NCBI RefSeq assembly: GCF_000770305.1
Contig: NZ_JNVB01000007.1
Coordinates: forward strand, 46,998 to 110,997
Reading direction: 5' to 3'
Origin: Erwinia oleae
Lineage (GTDB): Bacteria > Pseudomonadota > Gammaproteobacteria > Enterobacterales > Enterobacteriaceae
Length of the DNA stretch: 64,000 nucleotides
In this document: positions 48,298 through 59,088 of the stretch, in pieces
Numbering within the stretch: the first letter of the stretch is position 1
Layout of the letters: the number at the start of each line of letters is the position of its first letter
Notes under the pieces: model-generated
Databases searched by the model: none
Seen by the model: only the letters and a program-made list of their open reading frames with translations
Told to the model about the DNA's origin: nothing
Translations under genes and position numbers: made by a program

Positions 48298-49257
48298 TCA
48301 GCCTCCCTGAGCGTTGCGCAAGGCTTCCAGACAACGCTTCAGTCCGGCATCCAGCGGTGCTTCAACGCGCATGACTTCGCCGCTGCCGGGATGGGTAAAG
48401 GTCAGTGCCGCCGCATGCAGGAAGAGTCTTTTCAGGCCGGTCGCCGCCAGCTGCGCGTCAAAATCGCGCTCGCCGTAACGATCGTCATAAGCAATAGGAT
48501 GTCCGGCATGCAGGGTATGCACGCGAATCTGGTGCGTGCGGCCGGTCACCGGGCTGGCCTTGACCAGCGTGGCGAACGCATAACGCTCTTCGACTTTGAA
48601 GCGCGTCTCGGAAGGCTTGCCTTCGCTGCTCACCCGCACCACCCGCTCGCCGCTTTGCAGCGTGTTTTTCAGCAGCGGCGCCTGAACGCTTTTCACATGC
48701 GAAGGCCACTGCCCGCGCACCAGCGCCAGATAATCCTTTTGCATGCCCTTTTCGCGCAGCTGTTCATGCAGCGAGCGCAGCGCCGATCGCTTTTTTGCGA
48801 CCAGCAAAATGCCGGAGGTATCGCGATCGAGACGATGCACCAGCTCAAGGAAGCGCGCCTCCGGTCGTAACGCCCGCAGTCCTTCAATGACGCCAAAGCT
48901 CAGCCCGCTTCCGCCGTGAACCGCGGTGCCGGAGGGTTTATTCATCACCAGCAGATAGTCATCTTCATAGAGAATGGCTGCGGACAGCGCGGCGACTTTG
49001 TCCAGCTTCGGCGAGACGGCGGCGTCTTCCCGTTCGGCGACGCGAACGGGCGGAATGCGGACTTCATCACCGGCCTGTAGCTTATATTCCGGCTTGATAC
49101 GCCCTTTATTTACGCGCACTTCGCCTTTGCGCAAAATACGGTAAATCATGCTCTTGGGCACGCCTTTAAGCTGCGTGCGTAAAAAATTATCAATGCGTTG
49201 TCCGGCCTCATCGGCTGTGACGGTAACGGTGCGTACGGCTGGAGTCATGGTTTTCAT
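48298..49257 (-). CDS. rluC: 23S rRNA pseudouridine(955/2504/2580) synthase
   Basis: RluC modifies three uridines in 23S rRNA. The 319-residue protein, same length as in E. coli, has an N-terminal S4 RNA-binding domain ([36 protein letters not shown]), the catalytic motif [21 protein letters not shown] with Asp at about 144, and [19 protein letters not shown] at 49257 ([10 protein letters not shown]) is the family start; an ATG nine residues earlier frames back into the leader. It diverges from rne. Confidence 0.97.
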   Translation of the reverse strand: MKTMTPAVRTVTVTADEAGQRIDNFLRTQLKGVPKSMIYRILRKGEVRVNKGRIKPEYKLQAGDEVRIPPVRVAEREDAAVSPKLDKVAALSAAILYEDDYLLVMNKPSGTAVHGGSGLSFGVIEGLRALRPEARFLELVHRLDRDTSGILLVAKKRSALRSLHEQLREKGMQKDYLALVRGQWPSHVKSVQAPLLKNTLQSGERVVRVSSEGKPSETRFKVEERYAFATLVKASPVTGRTHQIRVHTLHAGHPIAYDDRYGERDFDAQLAATGLKRLFLHAAALTFTHPGSGEVMRVEAPLDAGLKRCLEALRNAQGG

Positions 49258-49644
49258 GGTCGGCGATTCTAAATAGGGCGCTATCATAGCGCCACTTCTT
49301 TTTATGTGCTTAACTGATTATCGATGGCGCTTTCATGCTTTTTTGTGTCCGATATTCAGGCAGTTTGGTTGCAGATAACGCAGGTTATGCCGAAAGCTGG
49401 AATAAAGTTCACAGAGCAGGAAAAGTCACCTTGCTATCACAAGCTTAGCAATGGAATAATGCGAATGTTCTACGTATATAACGTGTGAAGCATGAAATAC
49501 GTTCTGTACAGGAGAAAGCCTCTTCAGGTGATGGACGAAAACAGTCCACGCCATATGGCTTTTGTAAGGCAGAATGAAAAGTAATACACGATTTTGCCGG
49601 ATAGCTCATACACGCAGCAATGGCGTAAGACGTATTGTGCAATC
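49258..49644. other. Divergent promoter region between rluC and rne
   Basis: This stretch separates the rluC start from the rne leader and contains no convincing gene. It should carry promoters for both genes. Candidate elements include TATATAAC at about 49476 and TAATGCG near 49455 on the plus strand. Exact transcript starts cannot be fixed from sequence. Confidence 0.5.
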
Positions 49645-49906
49645 AGGCATTTAGCGGGCTGCGGGTTGCGGCCTGGACGATAAGACGGGATTGGTTCACT
49701 CTGGTTACTGACTGACGGTTCCCCTTTTTAAAAGCGTTGTTTGGCCTAATGTAAAACAAGCTGCCGAGATTTTGCGCCCCTTCTGCAACTGACAACCGTG
49801 AGGTTGACGGCGTTGCGATAAGACACGGGGTCATCGGTCGATCGCGTCCAGCGTTACTATTGCCCGTAGCTTTGTCACTAATGAAAAAATTAATGAGTAA
49901 GTTACG
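49645..49906 (+). promoter_or_regulatory. rne 5' leader (RNase E autoregulatory element)
   Basis: The leader upstream of rne is unusually long and conserved. It contains GGTTGCGG-CCTGGACGATAAGACGGG, the hairpin GACAACC-GTGA-GGTTGAC, GGGGTCATCGGTCGATCGCG, and AATGAAAAAATTAATGAGTAAGTTACG directly before the ATG, closely like E. coli. There RNase E binds and cuts this leader to control its own mRNA. The left boundary is approximate. Confidence 0.75.
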
Positions 49907-52900
49907 ATGAAAAGAATGTTAATCAACGCAACTCAACAGGAAGAGTTGCGTGTTGCCCTTGTGGATGGACAGCGTCTGTACGACCTGGACATCGAAAGCC
50001 CCGGGCACGAGCAGAAAAAAGCGAATATTTATAAAGGCAAGATTACCCGTATTGAACCCAGCCTCGAAGCCGCATTTGTTGACTATGGCGCCGAAAGGCA
50101 CGGTTTCCTCCCTCTGAAAGAGATCTCCCGCGAATACTTTCCCGCCAATTACGCCTCTCATGGCCGTCCGAACATTAAAGACGTGCTGCGTGAAGGACAG
50201 GAAGTTATTGTCCAGATCGATAAAGAAGAGCGTGGCAGCAAAGGCGCAGCGTTAACCACCTTTATCAGCCTTGCCGGCAGCTATCTGGTGTTGATGCCGA
50301 ACAACCCGCGCGCGGGCGGTATTTCGCGCCGTATCGAAGGCGACGATCGCACCGAACTTAAAGAAGCGCTCTCTGCGCTTGAACTGCCGGATGGCATGGG
50401 CCTGATCGTCCGCACCGCTGGCGTCGGTAAATCGGCAGAGGCGCTTCAGTGGGATTTAAGCTTCCGCATGAAGCACTGGGAAGCCATTAAGAAAGCGGCA
50501 GAAAACCGCCCTGCTCCGTTCCTGATCCATCAGGAGAGCAACGTTATCGTCCGCGCCTTCCGTGACTATTTGCGTCAGGATATCGGCGAGATACTTATTG
50601 ATAATCCAAAGGTACTGGAACTGGCGCGTCAGCATATCGCCGCGCTGGGCCGCCCCGATTTCAGCAGTAAAATCAAGCTCTACACCGGTGAAATTCCGCT
50701 GTTCAGCCATTATCAAATTGAGTCGCAAATTGAATCCGCTTTCCAGCGCGAAGTCCGTCTGCCCTCCGGTGGTTCAATTGTCATTGACAGCACCGAGGCG
50801 CTGACCGCCATCGATATCAACTCCGCCCGTGCGACGCGCGGCGGCGATATTGAAGAGACGGCATTCAATACCAACCTGGAAGCAGCCGATGAGATTGCTC
50901 GCCAGTTGCGCCTGCGCGACCTCGGCGGCCTGATCGTTATCGACTTTATCGATATGACGCCGGTACGTCACCAGCGCGCGGTTGAAAATCGTCTGCGCGA
51001 AGCGGTACGTCAGGATCGCGCCCGCATTCAGATCAGCCATATTTCACGCTTTGGCCTGCTGGAGATGTCACGCCAGCGTCTCAGCCCTTCCCTTGGCGAA
51101 TCCAGTCATCACGTCTGCCCGCGCTGTAGCGGCACCGGGACTATCCGTGATAACGAATCGCTGTCGCTTTCTATTCTGCGTTTGATCGAAGAAGAAGCGC
51201 TGAAGGAAAACACGAAAGAAGTTCACGCGATTGTCCCTGTGCAGATCGCCTCCTATCTGCTTAACGAAAAACGCGAAGCGGTAAACGCTATCGAGAAACG
51301 CCAGGGCGGCGTCCGCGCGATCGTTGTGCCGGACGACCGCATGGAGACGCCTCACTACTCCGTACTGCGCGTTCGCAGCGGCGAAGAGACGCAGACGCTG
51401 AGCTATCATCTGCCGAAACTGCATGAAGCGGAGATGGCGCTGCCGTCTGAAGAAGAGAACGCCGAGCGCAAACGCCCTGAGCAACCCGCGCTCGCGGCCT
51501 TCGTCATGCCTGACGCACCGCCAGCACCGCAGGAGCCCGCTGCTGAAGAACCTGTCGCCGTGGCGCCTGCACCACAGCAGCCTGCGCCAGCCGCCTCCGG
51601 CACAGGCCTGCTCGGACGGTTTGTGCGTGGCCTGAAAAATCTTTTCGCCAGCGAAGAGAAGCCAGCAGCGGTTGAAGAAGAAAAAACCGACGCCGACGTT
51701 ACGACGCCTGCCACGTCTGCCACACCACCGCGTGGCGAACGACGCAACAACCGTCGCCAGAACAATCGTCGTGATTACAATAATGACCGCAGCGATCGTA
51801 ATAACGATCGTAACGCGCGCAATACTGAACGTAATGAGCGCGGCAGCGACCGTGGCGAGCGCAGCAATGAGCGTGGCGATCGAAATAACGACCGTGGCGT
51901 TCGCAACAGCAATCGCAACGACCGCATGGTGCGCGATCGTGATACCACCACGCAGGAAGGCCGCGACGACACACGCCGCAATCGTCGCAATAACGCGCCT
52001 CAGAGCGATATTCGTGAAGAAACGCTGACGACAACTGACGAAGCACGCAGCGAACAGCAGCAGCCACGCCGCTCGCGTCGTCGTCCTGATGAAAAACGCG
52101 TGCCGCAGGAAGAGAAAATTCCTGATGCCGTGATTGAACAGGATATTGCAGAAAACGCCGACGAAGTCGTGCAGGTGATGCCGCGCCGCAAGCCGCGCCA
52201 GCTTAATCAAAAAGTTCGCATTGAAACGGCTGAACAGACCGCCGCACGGCGTTTCGAGCCGGAAGCGGTGCCGGAGCAGCCGGTGCAGGACGTCGCGCCT
52301 GTCGCGGAAGCTGAAGAGACGGAAGAGCGCGATACCAACAGTATGCCGCGCCGTTCACGCCGTTCGCCGCGCCATCTGCGCGTAAGCGGACAGCGCCGTC
52401 GTCGCTATCGTGATGAACGCTATCCAAATCAGTCGCCTATGCCGTTAACCTTTGCAGCGGCCTCGCCAGAGATGGCCTCCGGCAAAGTTTGGGTCTCTTA
52501 TCCGGTGGCGCAGATTACCGATGAGCACGCGGAGCCTGAAGAGTCCGTCGTGCCGGATTATGGTCATCACGAAACAGCAGCGGCCATTGCCGTCGCTGCT
52601 GATACGCTGCCGGAAACGGCGCAGGATGAAGCTCAGCCGGTACAGATTGCTGAGCCGCAGACTGAAACGGAGACGACGCCGGTTATCGCCGACGATGTTT
52701 CCGCCATTGAGGCGCCGGTCAACGAAGAACCTGCGGTGGTTTCCGCCGCTGACGAAGCCATTGCCGACGTCGTCGCCAGCGAGGCCGTACCTGCTAAAGA
52801 AGTAGCAGCTGATGAACCGGCGGCCATGGATGATGCAAATCCCGACGTTGCCCCAACGGGAGAACCCAGGCAGGCCGTTGAAGCCTTTGTTGAAGCCGTT

Positions 52901-53317
52901 GAGGAGATCGTCGAGGAAGCCCGTCAGGTTGAAGAGCAGCGTATTGCCGATAAGGTAAACCAGCAGGCGACCTTTAGTGCGGCAGACGTCAGCGATGAAA
53001 CCGCCAGCCAGGTTGAAGAAGTACTGAACGCGCCTGAAGCCGCCGAAGCGCCGGTGACTACCACCGAGCCTCATGCGCCAGTACCGGCCCGTGATGTACC
53101 GGTAACGGAAGTTGCAGAGGCAAAATCGACTGAAAGCCGCTGGAAACATCACGCTACGGCGCCGATGACTAAAGCGCCAGCGCCAGCGTATCAGCCTGAG
53201 CCTGCACGTCACAGCGACTGGGTGCGCCCTGCTTTCAACTTTGAAGGCAAAGGCTCGGCCGGTGGGCACGCTGCGACTCATCAGGCAACGGCACCGGCCA
53301 CCCGCCCCGGCGAGTAA
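49907..53317 (+). CDS. rne: Ribonuclease E with an extended C-terminal region
   Basis: RNase E is the main endonuclease of RNA decay and rRNA/tRNA processing and the scaffold of the degradosome. The 1136-residue protein is longer than the E. coli enzyme (1061). The catalytic half (to about 530) has the S1 domain, catalytic Asp in [10 protein letters not shown] (303) and IDFIDMTP (346), and the zinc-link [11 protein letters not shown] (C404, C407). The C-terminal half has the membrane helix [18 protein letters not shown] (about 567), an expanded Arg/Asn/Asp-rich stretch (620-700), the RhlB-type [12 protein letters not shown], the AR2/enolase region [20 protein letters not shown], a long Ala/Glu/Val-rich linker, and the PNPase-binding end [17 protein letters not shown]. 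Confidence 0.97.
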   Translation: MKRMLINATQQEELRVALVDGQRLYDLDIESPGHEQKKANIYKGKITRIEPSLEAAFVDYGAERHGFLPLKEISREYFPANYASHGRPNIKDVLREGQEVIVQIDKEERGSKGAALTTFISLAGSYLVLMPNNPRAGGISRRIEGDDRTELKEALSALELPDGMGLIVRTAGVGKSAEALQWDLSFRMKHWEAIKKAAENRPAPFLIHQESNVIVRAFRDYLRQDIGEILIDNPKVLELARQHIAALGRPDFSSKIKLYTGEIPLFSHYQIESQIESAFQREVRLPSGGSIVIDSTEALTAIDINSARATRGGDIEETAFNTNLEAADEIARQLRLRDLGGLIVIDFIDMTPVRHQRAVENRLREAVRQDRARIQISHISRFGLLEMSRQRLSPSLGESSHHVCPRCSGTGTIRDNESLSLSILRLIEEEALKENTKEVHAIVPVQIASYLLNEKREAVNAIEKRQGGVRAIVVPDDRMETPHYSVLRVRSGEETQTLSYHLPKLHEAEMALPSEEENAERKRPEQPALAAFVMPDAPPAPQEPAAEEPVAVAPAPQQPAPAASGTGLLGRFVRGLKNLFASEEKPAAVEEEKTDADVTTPATSATPPRGERRNNRRQNNRRDYNNDRSDRNNDRNARNTERNERGSDRGERSNERGDRNNDRGVRNSNRNDRMVRDRDTTTQEGRDDTRRNRRNNAPQSDIREETLTTTDEARSEQQQPRRSRRRPDEKRVPQEEKIPDAVIEQDIAENADEVVQVMPRRKPRQLNQKVRIETAEQTAARRFEPEAVPEQPVQDVAPVAEAEETEERDTNSMPRRSRRSPRHLRVSGQRRRRYRDERYPNQSPMPLTFAAASPEMASGKVWVSYPVAQITDEHAEPEESVVPDYGHHETAAAIAVAADTLPETAQDEAQPVQIAEPQTETETTPVIADDVSAIEAPVNEEPAVVSAADEAIADVVASEAVPAKEVAADEPAAMDDANPDVAPTGEPRQAVEAFVEAVEEIVEEARQVEEQRIADKVNQQATFSAADVSDETASQVEEVLNAPEAAEAPVTTTEPHAPVPARDVPVTEVAEAKSTESRWKHHATAPMTKAPAPAYQPEPARHSDWVRPAFNFEGKGSAGGHAATHQATAPATRPGE

Positions 53318-53333
53318 GCCACGCTGTTCCGAC

Positions 53334-53362
53334 AAGCCCCGATTGCTATCGGGGCTTTTTTA
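53334..53362 (+). terminator. Intrinsic terminator after rne
   Basis: AAGCCCCGAT and ATCGGGGCTT form a 10-base stem with loop TGCT, followed by TTTTATT, 17 bases after the rne stop. Confidence 0.9.
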
Positions 53363-53411
53363 TTGCCCGCTATACGGCACTATCAGCATCGCAGGTGAGT
53401 ATATTCAGGGC

Positions 53412-53450
53412 AAAAAAAACCCGCTATCAGCAGGTAATGCTGAGAGCGGG
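53412..53450 (-). terminator. Intrinsic terminator after flgL
   Basis: CCCGCT and AGCGGG, with the inner arms ATCAGC and GCTGAG (one mismatch), form a stem-loop. The minus strand continues with eight T. It lies about 48 bases beyond the flgL stop. Confidence 0.88.
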
Positions 53451-53497
53451 AGAAACTGAACGCACCCGGTTTAAGCGCGTTCAAATTTTAAAATTAT

Positions 53498-54463
53498 TTA
53501 CGCATTCAGTTTGAACAAGGACATGCTGGACATATCGGTAAAGACTTTGTATGACGCCTGTAGGGCCGCCTGTTGCATCGTATAGGTGGAAATAGCGCTG
53601 GTATAGTCGACATCAACCAGCCCGCTCATCTGCGACGCCTGATTTAATGCCGTGTCATCGCCTTTGGAATCAAGCTTATCCAGTTCGTCTAACTGCGTAC
53701 CCAGCTCAGAGCGCACCTTCAGAACATTGTTATAGGAATTGCTAAGCCCACGGTTAGTTTTATCCAACGCTGCTGAAGCTTGTGCTTTCGTCGCGTCATC
53801 AGCATCCTGAACAGGTGTTTTGAGCGCGGCAATGGCGGTATCAAGCGTGTTGAAAATGTTTGTTTCGCTGGCGCTACCATCCGGCTCTGGCTTGGCATTG
53901 CTGGTCAGCGTCATAAAGATATCACTGCCCGTATGGCTGGTAACCATTGTACGGCTGGCGTCCACTTTTTGCGTAATCGCGGTATCGCCGCCGTTATAAA
54001 CCACTGCACCACTGGCATCTTCAGTAAACGGCGCGCTGTCGCTTTTATAACCTGCGAAGATGTAGCGTCCGTTACCATCCGTTGAGTTGGCAAGGTTCAG
54101 GAGCTGAGCACGGATCCCTTCTAACTGCGTAGCATAGGAAGCGCGGTCATCGTCTGAAAGCGTGCCGCTGCCTGCGGCAACCAGCGTACTTTGCGCTGAA
54201 GAGATGGCGCTGGTTACCTGCTGGAGCGTAGTTTCTTCCTGCGAAATGCTGTTGGTGGCAAAAGTGCGCGCTGTTTTAAACTGGCTGGTCTGCGACTGAG
54301 CCTGGCCCAGCACAACCGCCTGCGCGGCTGCGACCGGATCGTCTGAAGGATTAACAACGCGCTTGCCTGACGATAATTGTTCACCAGCCTTCAACCAGCT
54401 CGCCTGGGAGTTGGTCACGCCGCGCATCTGCTGTTCGTACATCATGGTAGTGCTGAGACGCAT
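53498..54463 (-). CDS. flgL: Flagellar hook-filament junction protein FlgL
   Basis: FlgL (HAP3) joins hook to filament. The 321-residue protein has the flagellin-like ends: MRLSTTMMYEQQMRGVTNSQASWLKAGEQLSSGKRVVNPSDDPVAAAQAV at the N-terminus and VDYTSAISTYTMQQAALQASYKVFTDMSSMSLF at the C-terminus, with the variable domain in between. It follows flgK by 21 bases under the flgK sigma-28 promoter. It converges on rne. Confidence 0.96.
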   Translation of the reverse strand: MRLSTTMMYEQQMRGVTNSQASWLKAGEQLSSGKRVVNPSDDPVAAAQAVVLGQAQSQTSQFKTARTFATNSISQEETTLQQVTSAISSAQSTLVAAGSGTLSDDDRASYATQLEGIRAQLLNLANSTDGNGRYIFAGYKSDSAPFTEDASGAVVYNGGDTAITQKVDASRTMVTSHTGSDIFMTLTSNAKPEPDGSASETNIFNTLDTAIAALKTPVQDADDATKAQASAALDKTNRGLSNSYNNVLKVRSELGTQLDELDKLDSKGDDTALNQASQMSGLVDVDYTSAISTYTMQQAALQASYKVFTDMSSMSLFKLNA

Positions 54464-54484
54464 GACAGGTTCCTTATTCAGTTA

Positions 54485-56137
54485 TCAGCGCACCGCGCTG
54501 AGAAGAGCATCAAATATACTGCTGGCGGTTTGAAGCACCTGCGCGTTTGCCATGTAGTACTGCTGATAGCGCGTCAGATTGCCATATTCTTCATCCAGGT
54601 TTACGCCGGAAATCGACTGCTGCTGGTTGCTTAACTGCGTTACCACGTTAGTTTGCGTGGCGCTGGTGGTTTTCAAACTGCTGGTTTTGTTACCCACGTC
54701 TGCCACCATGCTCGCATAGGCCTGCGTCAGCGTGCTGCCGCCGGAAACCACTTTTTTGGTCTGCAAATCCAGCAGCGACTGCGCATTCTGGTTGTTGCTT
54801 ACTCCATCATCGGCACTGGCCGCCGCAACTTTAGACTCGTCGGTGATATTCACATCCATATTAACCACAACGTCAGAGACCGGTTTGACCAGAAAACTGT
54901 CACGCGCCGTCGGCGTGCCGGCGACGCTCAACTGAAGCCCATCGAAACTCAACGTGGCGTTGCCGCTGGCATCAGTACCTTTAGTCGGCGTTATAGCAGC
55001 GTTGTCAGAGAGGCGCGTCACGCTCCAGTTGGTGCCGTCATAGTCCACTTTATAGTTTGAGGCTTCTACCTTGCTGGTGTCCGTCCATGCTGCACTGACG
55101 GTAGCGGTACCGGCATTTTTGGTATTGGCGGTGACCGACGGGCTGCCCAGCGCGAAAAAGGCTTCGCCAGCATTGCCATCGGCATCAAACCCCGCCTCAT
55201 GCTGCTTGTTAAAACTGTCGCCGAGCGCCATCGCCATTTGACCAAGCTGGTTACGGGCAGAATCAAGATCTTTACGGAAAGCCAGCAAGCCGCCCAGCGA
55301 ACCGGTGGTGATGAGCTTCTCCGGGATCTCGGTTTTGGCGCCGGTCGCTGAATCCACGCTGGCGATAGTGGTACGCGTTGGATCGCTTGAAGCCGGTACG
55401 GCGGCAAGCTTGTTTACCGCGTCACCCTGCACCAGCGAAATGCCGTTACCAATGCTGATATTGTAACTTCCCCCGTCCTGCTGACTGACGGTAACGCCCA
55501 CCAGCGTATTCAGCTGATTCACCAACTGATCGCGCTGATCGAGCAGGTCATTCGGCGCATTGCCGCCGCCTGCGCCCTGAAGCTTCACGATCTGCTGATT
55601 GACGTTAGCAATCTGTGTTGCATAGCTGTTGATCTGATCAACACTGGAACTGACCGAGGTGTTGAGGTTGCTGTCAAGGTTGCGCAGATAGGTATCGGTC
55701 ACCTGAAACTGGTTAACCAACCCATCGGCTTTGCCCAGCACCGTCTGGCGGGCGGAAGGATCGGAGGCGTTACTCACCAATGTCTGGAGCGACGAGAAAA
55801 AGTCCTGAATATTGGTTGATAATGTATTGGTGGTGCCGGAGAGCATATTATCAATGCTGGAAATCTGACTGTATTGCGTAGACAGCGCGCTGGACTGCGT
55901 GCTGGCGCTGCGTAACTGATTAGTGATAAACGCATCGTATTCACGATTAACGCCCGAGACCGAGACACCATTACCCACGTAGCTGCCGCCGGCCAGAGTG
56001 CTGTTTGCCTGGTTAAGGATAGTGGTCTGGCGCGAATAACCGGCAACGCTGTAGTTACTGATGTTGTTGCTGGTGGTATTCAACGCGGCCTGGGCAGCGC
56101 TTAACCCGGACATCGCGGTGTTAATTAAGTTAGCCAT
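54485..56137 (-). CDS. flgK: Flagellar hook-associated protein FlgK
   Basis: FlgK (HAP1) forms the first junction layer on the hook. The 550-residue protein has the conserved N-terminal MANLINTAMSGLSAAQAALNTTSNNISNYSVAGYSRQ with the rod/hook-type NN-I-x-N motif, a variable middle, and the coiled C-terminus ISGVNLDEEYGNLTRYQQYYMANAQVLQTASSIFDALL. It is the first gene after a sigma-28 promoter and precedes flgL. Confidence 0.97.
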   Translation of the reverse strand: MANLINTAMSGLSAAQAALNTTSNNISNYSVAGYSRQTTILNQANSTLAGGSYVGNGVSVSGVNREYDAFITNQLRSASTQSSALSTQYSQISSIDNMLSGTTNTLSTNIQDFFSSLQTLVSNASDPSARQTVLGKADGLVNQFQVTDTYLRNLDSNLNTSVSSSVDQINSYATQIANVNQQIVKLQGAGGGNAPNDLLDQRDQLVNQLNTLVGVTVSQQDGGSYNISIGNGISLVQGDAVNKLAAVPASSDPTRTTIASVDSATGAKTEIPEKLITTGSLGGLLAFRKDLDSARNQLGQMAMALGDSFNKQHEAGFDADGNAGEAFFALGSPSVTANTKNAGTATVSAAWTDTSKVEASNYKVDYDGTNWSVTRLSDNAAITPTKGTDASGNATLSFDGLQLSVAGTPTARDSFLVKPVSDVVVNMDVNITDESKVAAASADDGVSNNQNAQSLLDLQTKKVVSGGSTLTQAYASMVADVGNKTSSLKTTSATQTNVVTQLSNQQQSISGVNLDEEYGNLTRYQQYYMANAQVLQTASSIFDALLSAVR

Positions 56138-56222
56138 CTCGGTTCCTTGTTACCCAGGCCGCGGCGCGGGTCGATATCAATAGGGTGCCGGTTCGTTTTA
56201 ACGAAGCCCCGGCCTCTGCTAT

Positions 56223-56249
56223 TTATCGGCTTACGTCCGATAAACTTGA
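56223..56249 (-). promoter_or_regulatory. Sigma-28 (FliA) promoter of flgKL
   Basis: On the minus strand TCAAGTTT, an 11-base spacer and GCCGATAA match the FliA consensus TAAAGTTT-N11-GCCGATAA at all but one or two positions, and the -10 is exact. It lies 86 bases before the flgK ATG, in the flgJ-flgK gap. Confidence 0.9.
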
Positions 56250-56256
56250 GCCAAAA

Positions 56257-57195
56257 TCAGAACAAATCGCCAATATCCTGGGTGTAGGCTTTCACCACTT
56301 TTTCACCCATATTTTTAAATTGCTGGATCATGCCAACTAACTTCTGTGCGTATTTCGGATCGGTCGCGTAGCCCGCGTCCTGAAGGGCTTTCGCGCCCTG
56401 CTCCGCGCTGGCTGCGGTGGTCACGGCCGAATACCGCGGGTTATTGCCGATCAGCTTGACGTAGTCATTCAGCGCATCGAAATAGGAGTCGTAAACGCGG
56501 AATTTCGCTTTAACTTTCTTCGCCACGCCGCCTTCGTATTCGGTCGTGGTGATCTCGGTGGTTTTACCCTGCCAGCTGCCGCTCGCCTTGATGCCGAAAA
56601 CGTTGTAGCTGGGTCTGCCGTCCGCCGTCATGATTTGCCGCTGCCCCCATCCTGATTCCAGCGCTGCCTGAGCGAGGATCAGATGATGAGGAATGCCGCT
56701 CTCCGCACTCGCCGCCTTTGCGGGCTGCGCAAGCTGTGCGATGAAATCGCTGCTGCTGCCGCTGAGCGGATTGTCAGAGGACGGCAGGCGCGGCACCGCG
56801 CGACGCACAATCTGCTCCATTGCCAGCGGCGGCAGCGTATTGATGAAGTTTTTGTCCAGCATCATCGGCACGGTGCCGGCGCTCTCATCCGGCGGCTGCG
56901 CCTGCTCCATCTGTTTAACCATCATGTCGGCAAGGCCCAGCCCTTTGGAGGCAATCTGCTGGCCGATCTGCTGGTCGTACATCGACGTATACAGGCGCGT
57001 CTGTTCGGTGCTGAGCATGCCATCCTGCGGCAGCGCCTGACGCATGCTTTTCAACATCATCTGCACGAACATCCCTTCCACCTGTTTCGCAACCTCTTTA
57101 GCGTGAGCTTTGGGATCGCCGCTCACCTGGCGCTTAAGGTCGTTCAGTGAGCGGCTGTCGTACGCCGCGCCAGAAAGAGAGGGAGTCTCGCTCAT
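56257..57195 (-). CDS. flgJ: Flagellar rod assembly protein/peptidoglycan hydrolase FlgJ
   Basis: FlgJ caps the growing rod and opens the murein layer. The 312-residue protein has an N-terminal rod-scaffold part (about 1-140, with VEGMFVQMMLKSMRQAL) and a C-terminal glucosaminidase domain with the catalytic Glu in AALESGWGQRQI (about 185) and YNVFGIKASGSWQGK. ATG at 57195 overlaps the flgI stop by one base. A longer frame start at 57225 lies inside flgI and is not used. Confidence 0.96.
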   Translation of the reverse strand: MSETPSLSGAAYDSRSLNDLKRQVSGDPKAHAKEVAKQVEGMFVQMMLKSMRQALPQDGMLSTEQTRLYTSMYDQQIGQQIASKGLGLADMMVKQMEQAQPPDESAGTVPMMLDKNFINTLPPLAMEQIVRRAVPRLPSSDNPLSGSSSDFIAQLAQPAKAASAESGIPHHLILAQAALESGWGQRQIMTADGRPSYNVFGIKASGSWQGKTTEITTTEYEGGVAKKVKAKFRVYDSYFDALNDYVKLIGNNPRYSAVTTAASAEQGAKALQDAGYATDPKYAQKLVGMIQQFKNMGEKVVKAYTQDIGDLF

Positions 57196-58301
57196 CAGAT
57201 AATTTCCAGTTTTGCATGCAGGCAACCTGCGCTCTGCATGGATTGCAGGATGGACATCAGATCGATCGGCGTGGCGCCCAACGCGTTCAGCGCACGAACA
57301 ACGCTGTTCAGGTTAGCGCTGGCGTTGACGCTTTGCAGCGCGCCGCCGCTCTGACGAAGATCGATCTGAGTCTGTGGCGTCACGACGGTCTGACCACCGC
57401 CAAATGGCGTGTTCGGCTGGCTGACGTTCTGCTGTTGGTTCACCGTGACCGAAAGGTTGCCCTGCGCGATAGCACAACTGCTGAGCATCACTTCGCGGTT
57501 CATCACCACCGAACCCGTGCGTGAGTTAATAATCACTTTCGCGTCCTGAATCGGCACGGAAACATCGATATTCTGGATATCGGCCAGCAGGCGAACCTGC
57601 GAACTGCTGTTGGCGGAAACCTGTACCTGCACAGTGCGGCCATCCAGCGCCTGAGCAGCACCGTAGCCGCCACGCGCGTTGATCGCGTCGGAGATACGCT
57701 GCGCCATACTGAAATCTTCTTGATTGAGGAACAGATTAATGACGTTGCTGGTGCCGAAGCTGTTGGGCAGTTCGCGCTCAATGGTGGCGCCGCCGGTGAT
57801 GCGTCCACCGTTGACCTGATTGACCTGAACGCTGCTGCCGCCCGCCGACGCGCCCGCGCCGCCAACCAGAATATTACCCTGCGCCAGTGCGTAAACCTGG
57901 TTGTCCACGCCCTTCAACGGGGTCATCAGCAGCGTACCGCCGCGCAGGCTTTTGGCGTTACCCATTGAGGAAACGACGACGTCAATCACCTGCCCCTGGC
58001 GGCCAAAAGCGGGCAGCTTGCCGGTCACCATCACCGCCGCGACGTTTTTCAACTGCATATTGGTGCCGGCCGGTACGGTGATCCCCAACTGAGAGAGCAT
58101 GTTATTCAGGCTCTGGGTGGTGAACGGCGTCTGCGTGGTCTGGTCGCCCGAGCCATCCAGCCCGACCACCAGTCCGTAACCGATCAGCGAGTTGTCGCGC
58201 ACGCCGCCCACGGTAGTGAGGTCACGAATGCGATCCGCCTGGGCCAGCGTGGTGACGCCGGCCAGCAGAAGCAGAGCAAAATGAATGATGATCTTACGCA
58301 T
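57195..58301 (-). CDS. flgI: Flagellar P-ring protein FlgI
   Basis: FlgI builds the P ring around the rod in the peptidoglycan layer. The 368-residue protein has a Sec signal peptide (residues 1-22, ending TLAQA), then [59 protein letters not shown], and the C-terminal [31 protein letters not shown]. It follows flgH by 9 bases. Confidence 0.97.
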   Translation of the reverse strand: MRKIIIHFALLLLAGVTTLAQADRIRDLTTVGGVRDNSLIGYGLVVGLDGSGDQTTQTPFTTQSLNNMLSQLGITVPAGTNMQLKNVAAVMVTGKLPAFGRQGQVIDVVVSSMGNAKSLRGGTLLMTPLKGVDNQVYALAQGNILVGGAGASAGGSSVQVNQVNGGRITGGATIERELPNSFGTSNVINLFLNQEDFSMAQRISDAINARGGYGAAQALDGRTVQVQVSANSSSQVRLLADIQNIDVSVPIQDAKVIINSRTGSVVMNREVMLSSCAIAQGNLSVTVNQQQNVSQPNTPFGGGQTVVTPQTQIDLRQSGGALQSVNASANLNSVVRALNALGATPIDLMSILQSMQSAGCLHAKLEII

Positions 58302-58310
58302 AACAACCTC

Positions 58311-59012
58311 TTAAAACGGTGACAGGTTCAGGAAGAACCGTTGCAGCCAGCCCATTGTCTGCGCTTCATTGATGTAGCCGTTGCCGACGTACTCAATGCG
58401 CGCGTCCGCCACCTGCGACGAAATCACGGTATTGCTGCCGCTGATGGTGCGCGGGTTAACCACGCCGGAGAAGCGAATGAATTCGGTTCCCTGGTTGATC
58501 TCAATCTGCTTCTCACCCACCACTTTCAGGTTGCCGTTCGGCAGTACCTGGTTGACGGTGACGGTGATGGTGCCGGTGAAGGTGTTATTCGCCGTGGCGC
58601 CGCCCTTACCGGCAAAATCAGTCTTGCCGCTGGCGTCAAGATTGGTTTTGTCTCCGCCCAGCAGGCCATTCAGCGAGCTTGGGACGGCGGTCAGACCCAG
58701 CGTGCTGCTGCCGTCGCGTCCTGCGGTAGCCGAAGAGCTTTTGCTGGCGCTGACGTTTTCCTGTAGCACGATGGTGAGCGTGTCACCGATATTACGCGGA
58801 CGTCGATCCTCAAACAGCGGCTGATAGCCGTAGTTCATCGGCATCACGCCCTGAAAAACTGAGCCGTTAACCACCGGCGGCGAAGCAGGCAGCGGCTGCG
58901 CCGTTGTCGAGCCATCAACCAGCGGAGTACGTGGAACTAAAGCACAACCGTTAAGCGTCAGCAGCATTGAAGCCACCAACAAACGTCCAGGCATTGAGAT
59001 TTGCTTCGCCAT
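58311..59012 (-). CDS. flgH: Flagellar L-ring lipoprotein FlgH
   Basis: FlgH forms the L ring in the outer membrane. The 233-residue protein has a lipoprotein signal with lipobox LNGC (Cys at about 23), the segment [32 protein letters not shown], and the C-terminal [45 protein letters not shown]. An internal ATG six residues on is possible. It lies between flgG and flgI. Confidence 0.96.
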   Translation of the reverse strand: MAKQISMPGRLLVASMLLTLNGCALVPRTPLVDGSTTAQPLPASPPVVNGSVFQGVMPMNYGYQPLFEDRRPRNIGDTLTIVLQENVSASKSSSATAGRDGSSTLGLTAVPSSLNGLLGGDKTNLDASGKTDFAGKGGATANNTFTGTITVTVNQVLPNGNLKVVGEKQIEINQGTEFIRFSGVVNPRTISGSNTVISSQVADARIEYVGNGYINEAQTMGWLQRFFLNLSPF

Positions 59013-59088
59013 GGAATCACGACCTTTATCATTAAGCGTTATTTATTCAGGGCCGGGCGAACCCGGCCGCTACGGCATAGACCGCGTA

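Noticed and set aside
49445..49642. 65-codon minus-strand frame in the rluC-rne gap
   Set aside because: No ribosome site, odd composition, and the gap is explained by the promoters and the rne leader.
51770..51930. Direct repeats in rne read as a possible repeat array
   Set aside because: They are coding repeats of an Arg/Asn/Asp-rich linker, in frame and imperfect, not a CRISPR or mobile element.
51068..52210. 380-codon minus-strand open frame inside rne
   Set aside because: It is antisense to the RNase E coding region, including the Arg-rich repeats, and its low-complexity Ala/Val/Ile product is an artefact of the repeat.
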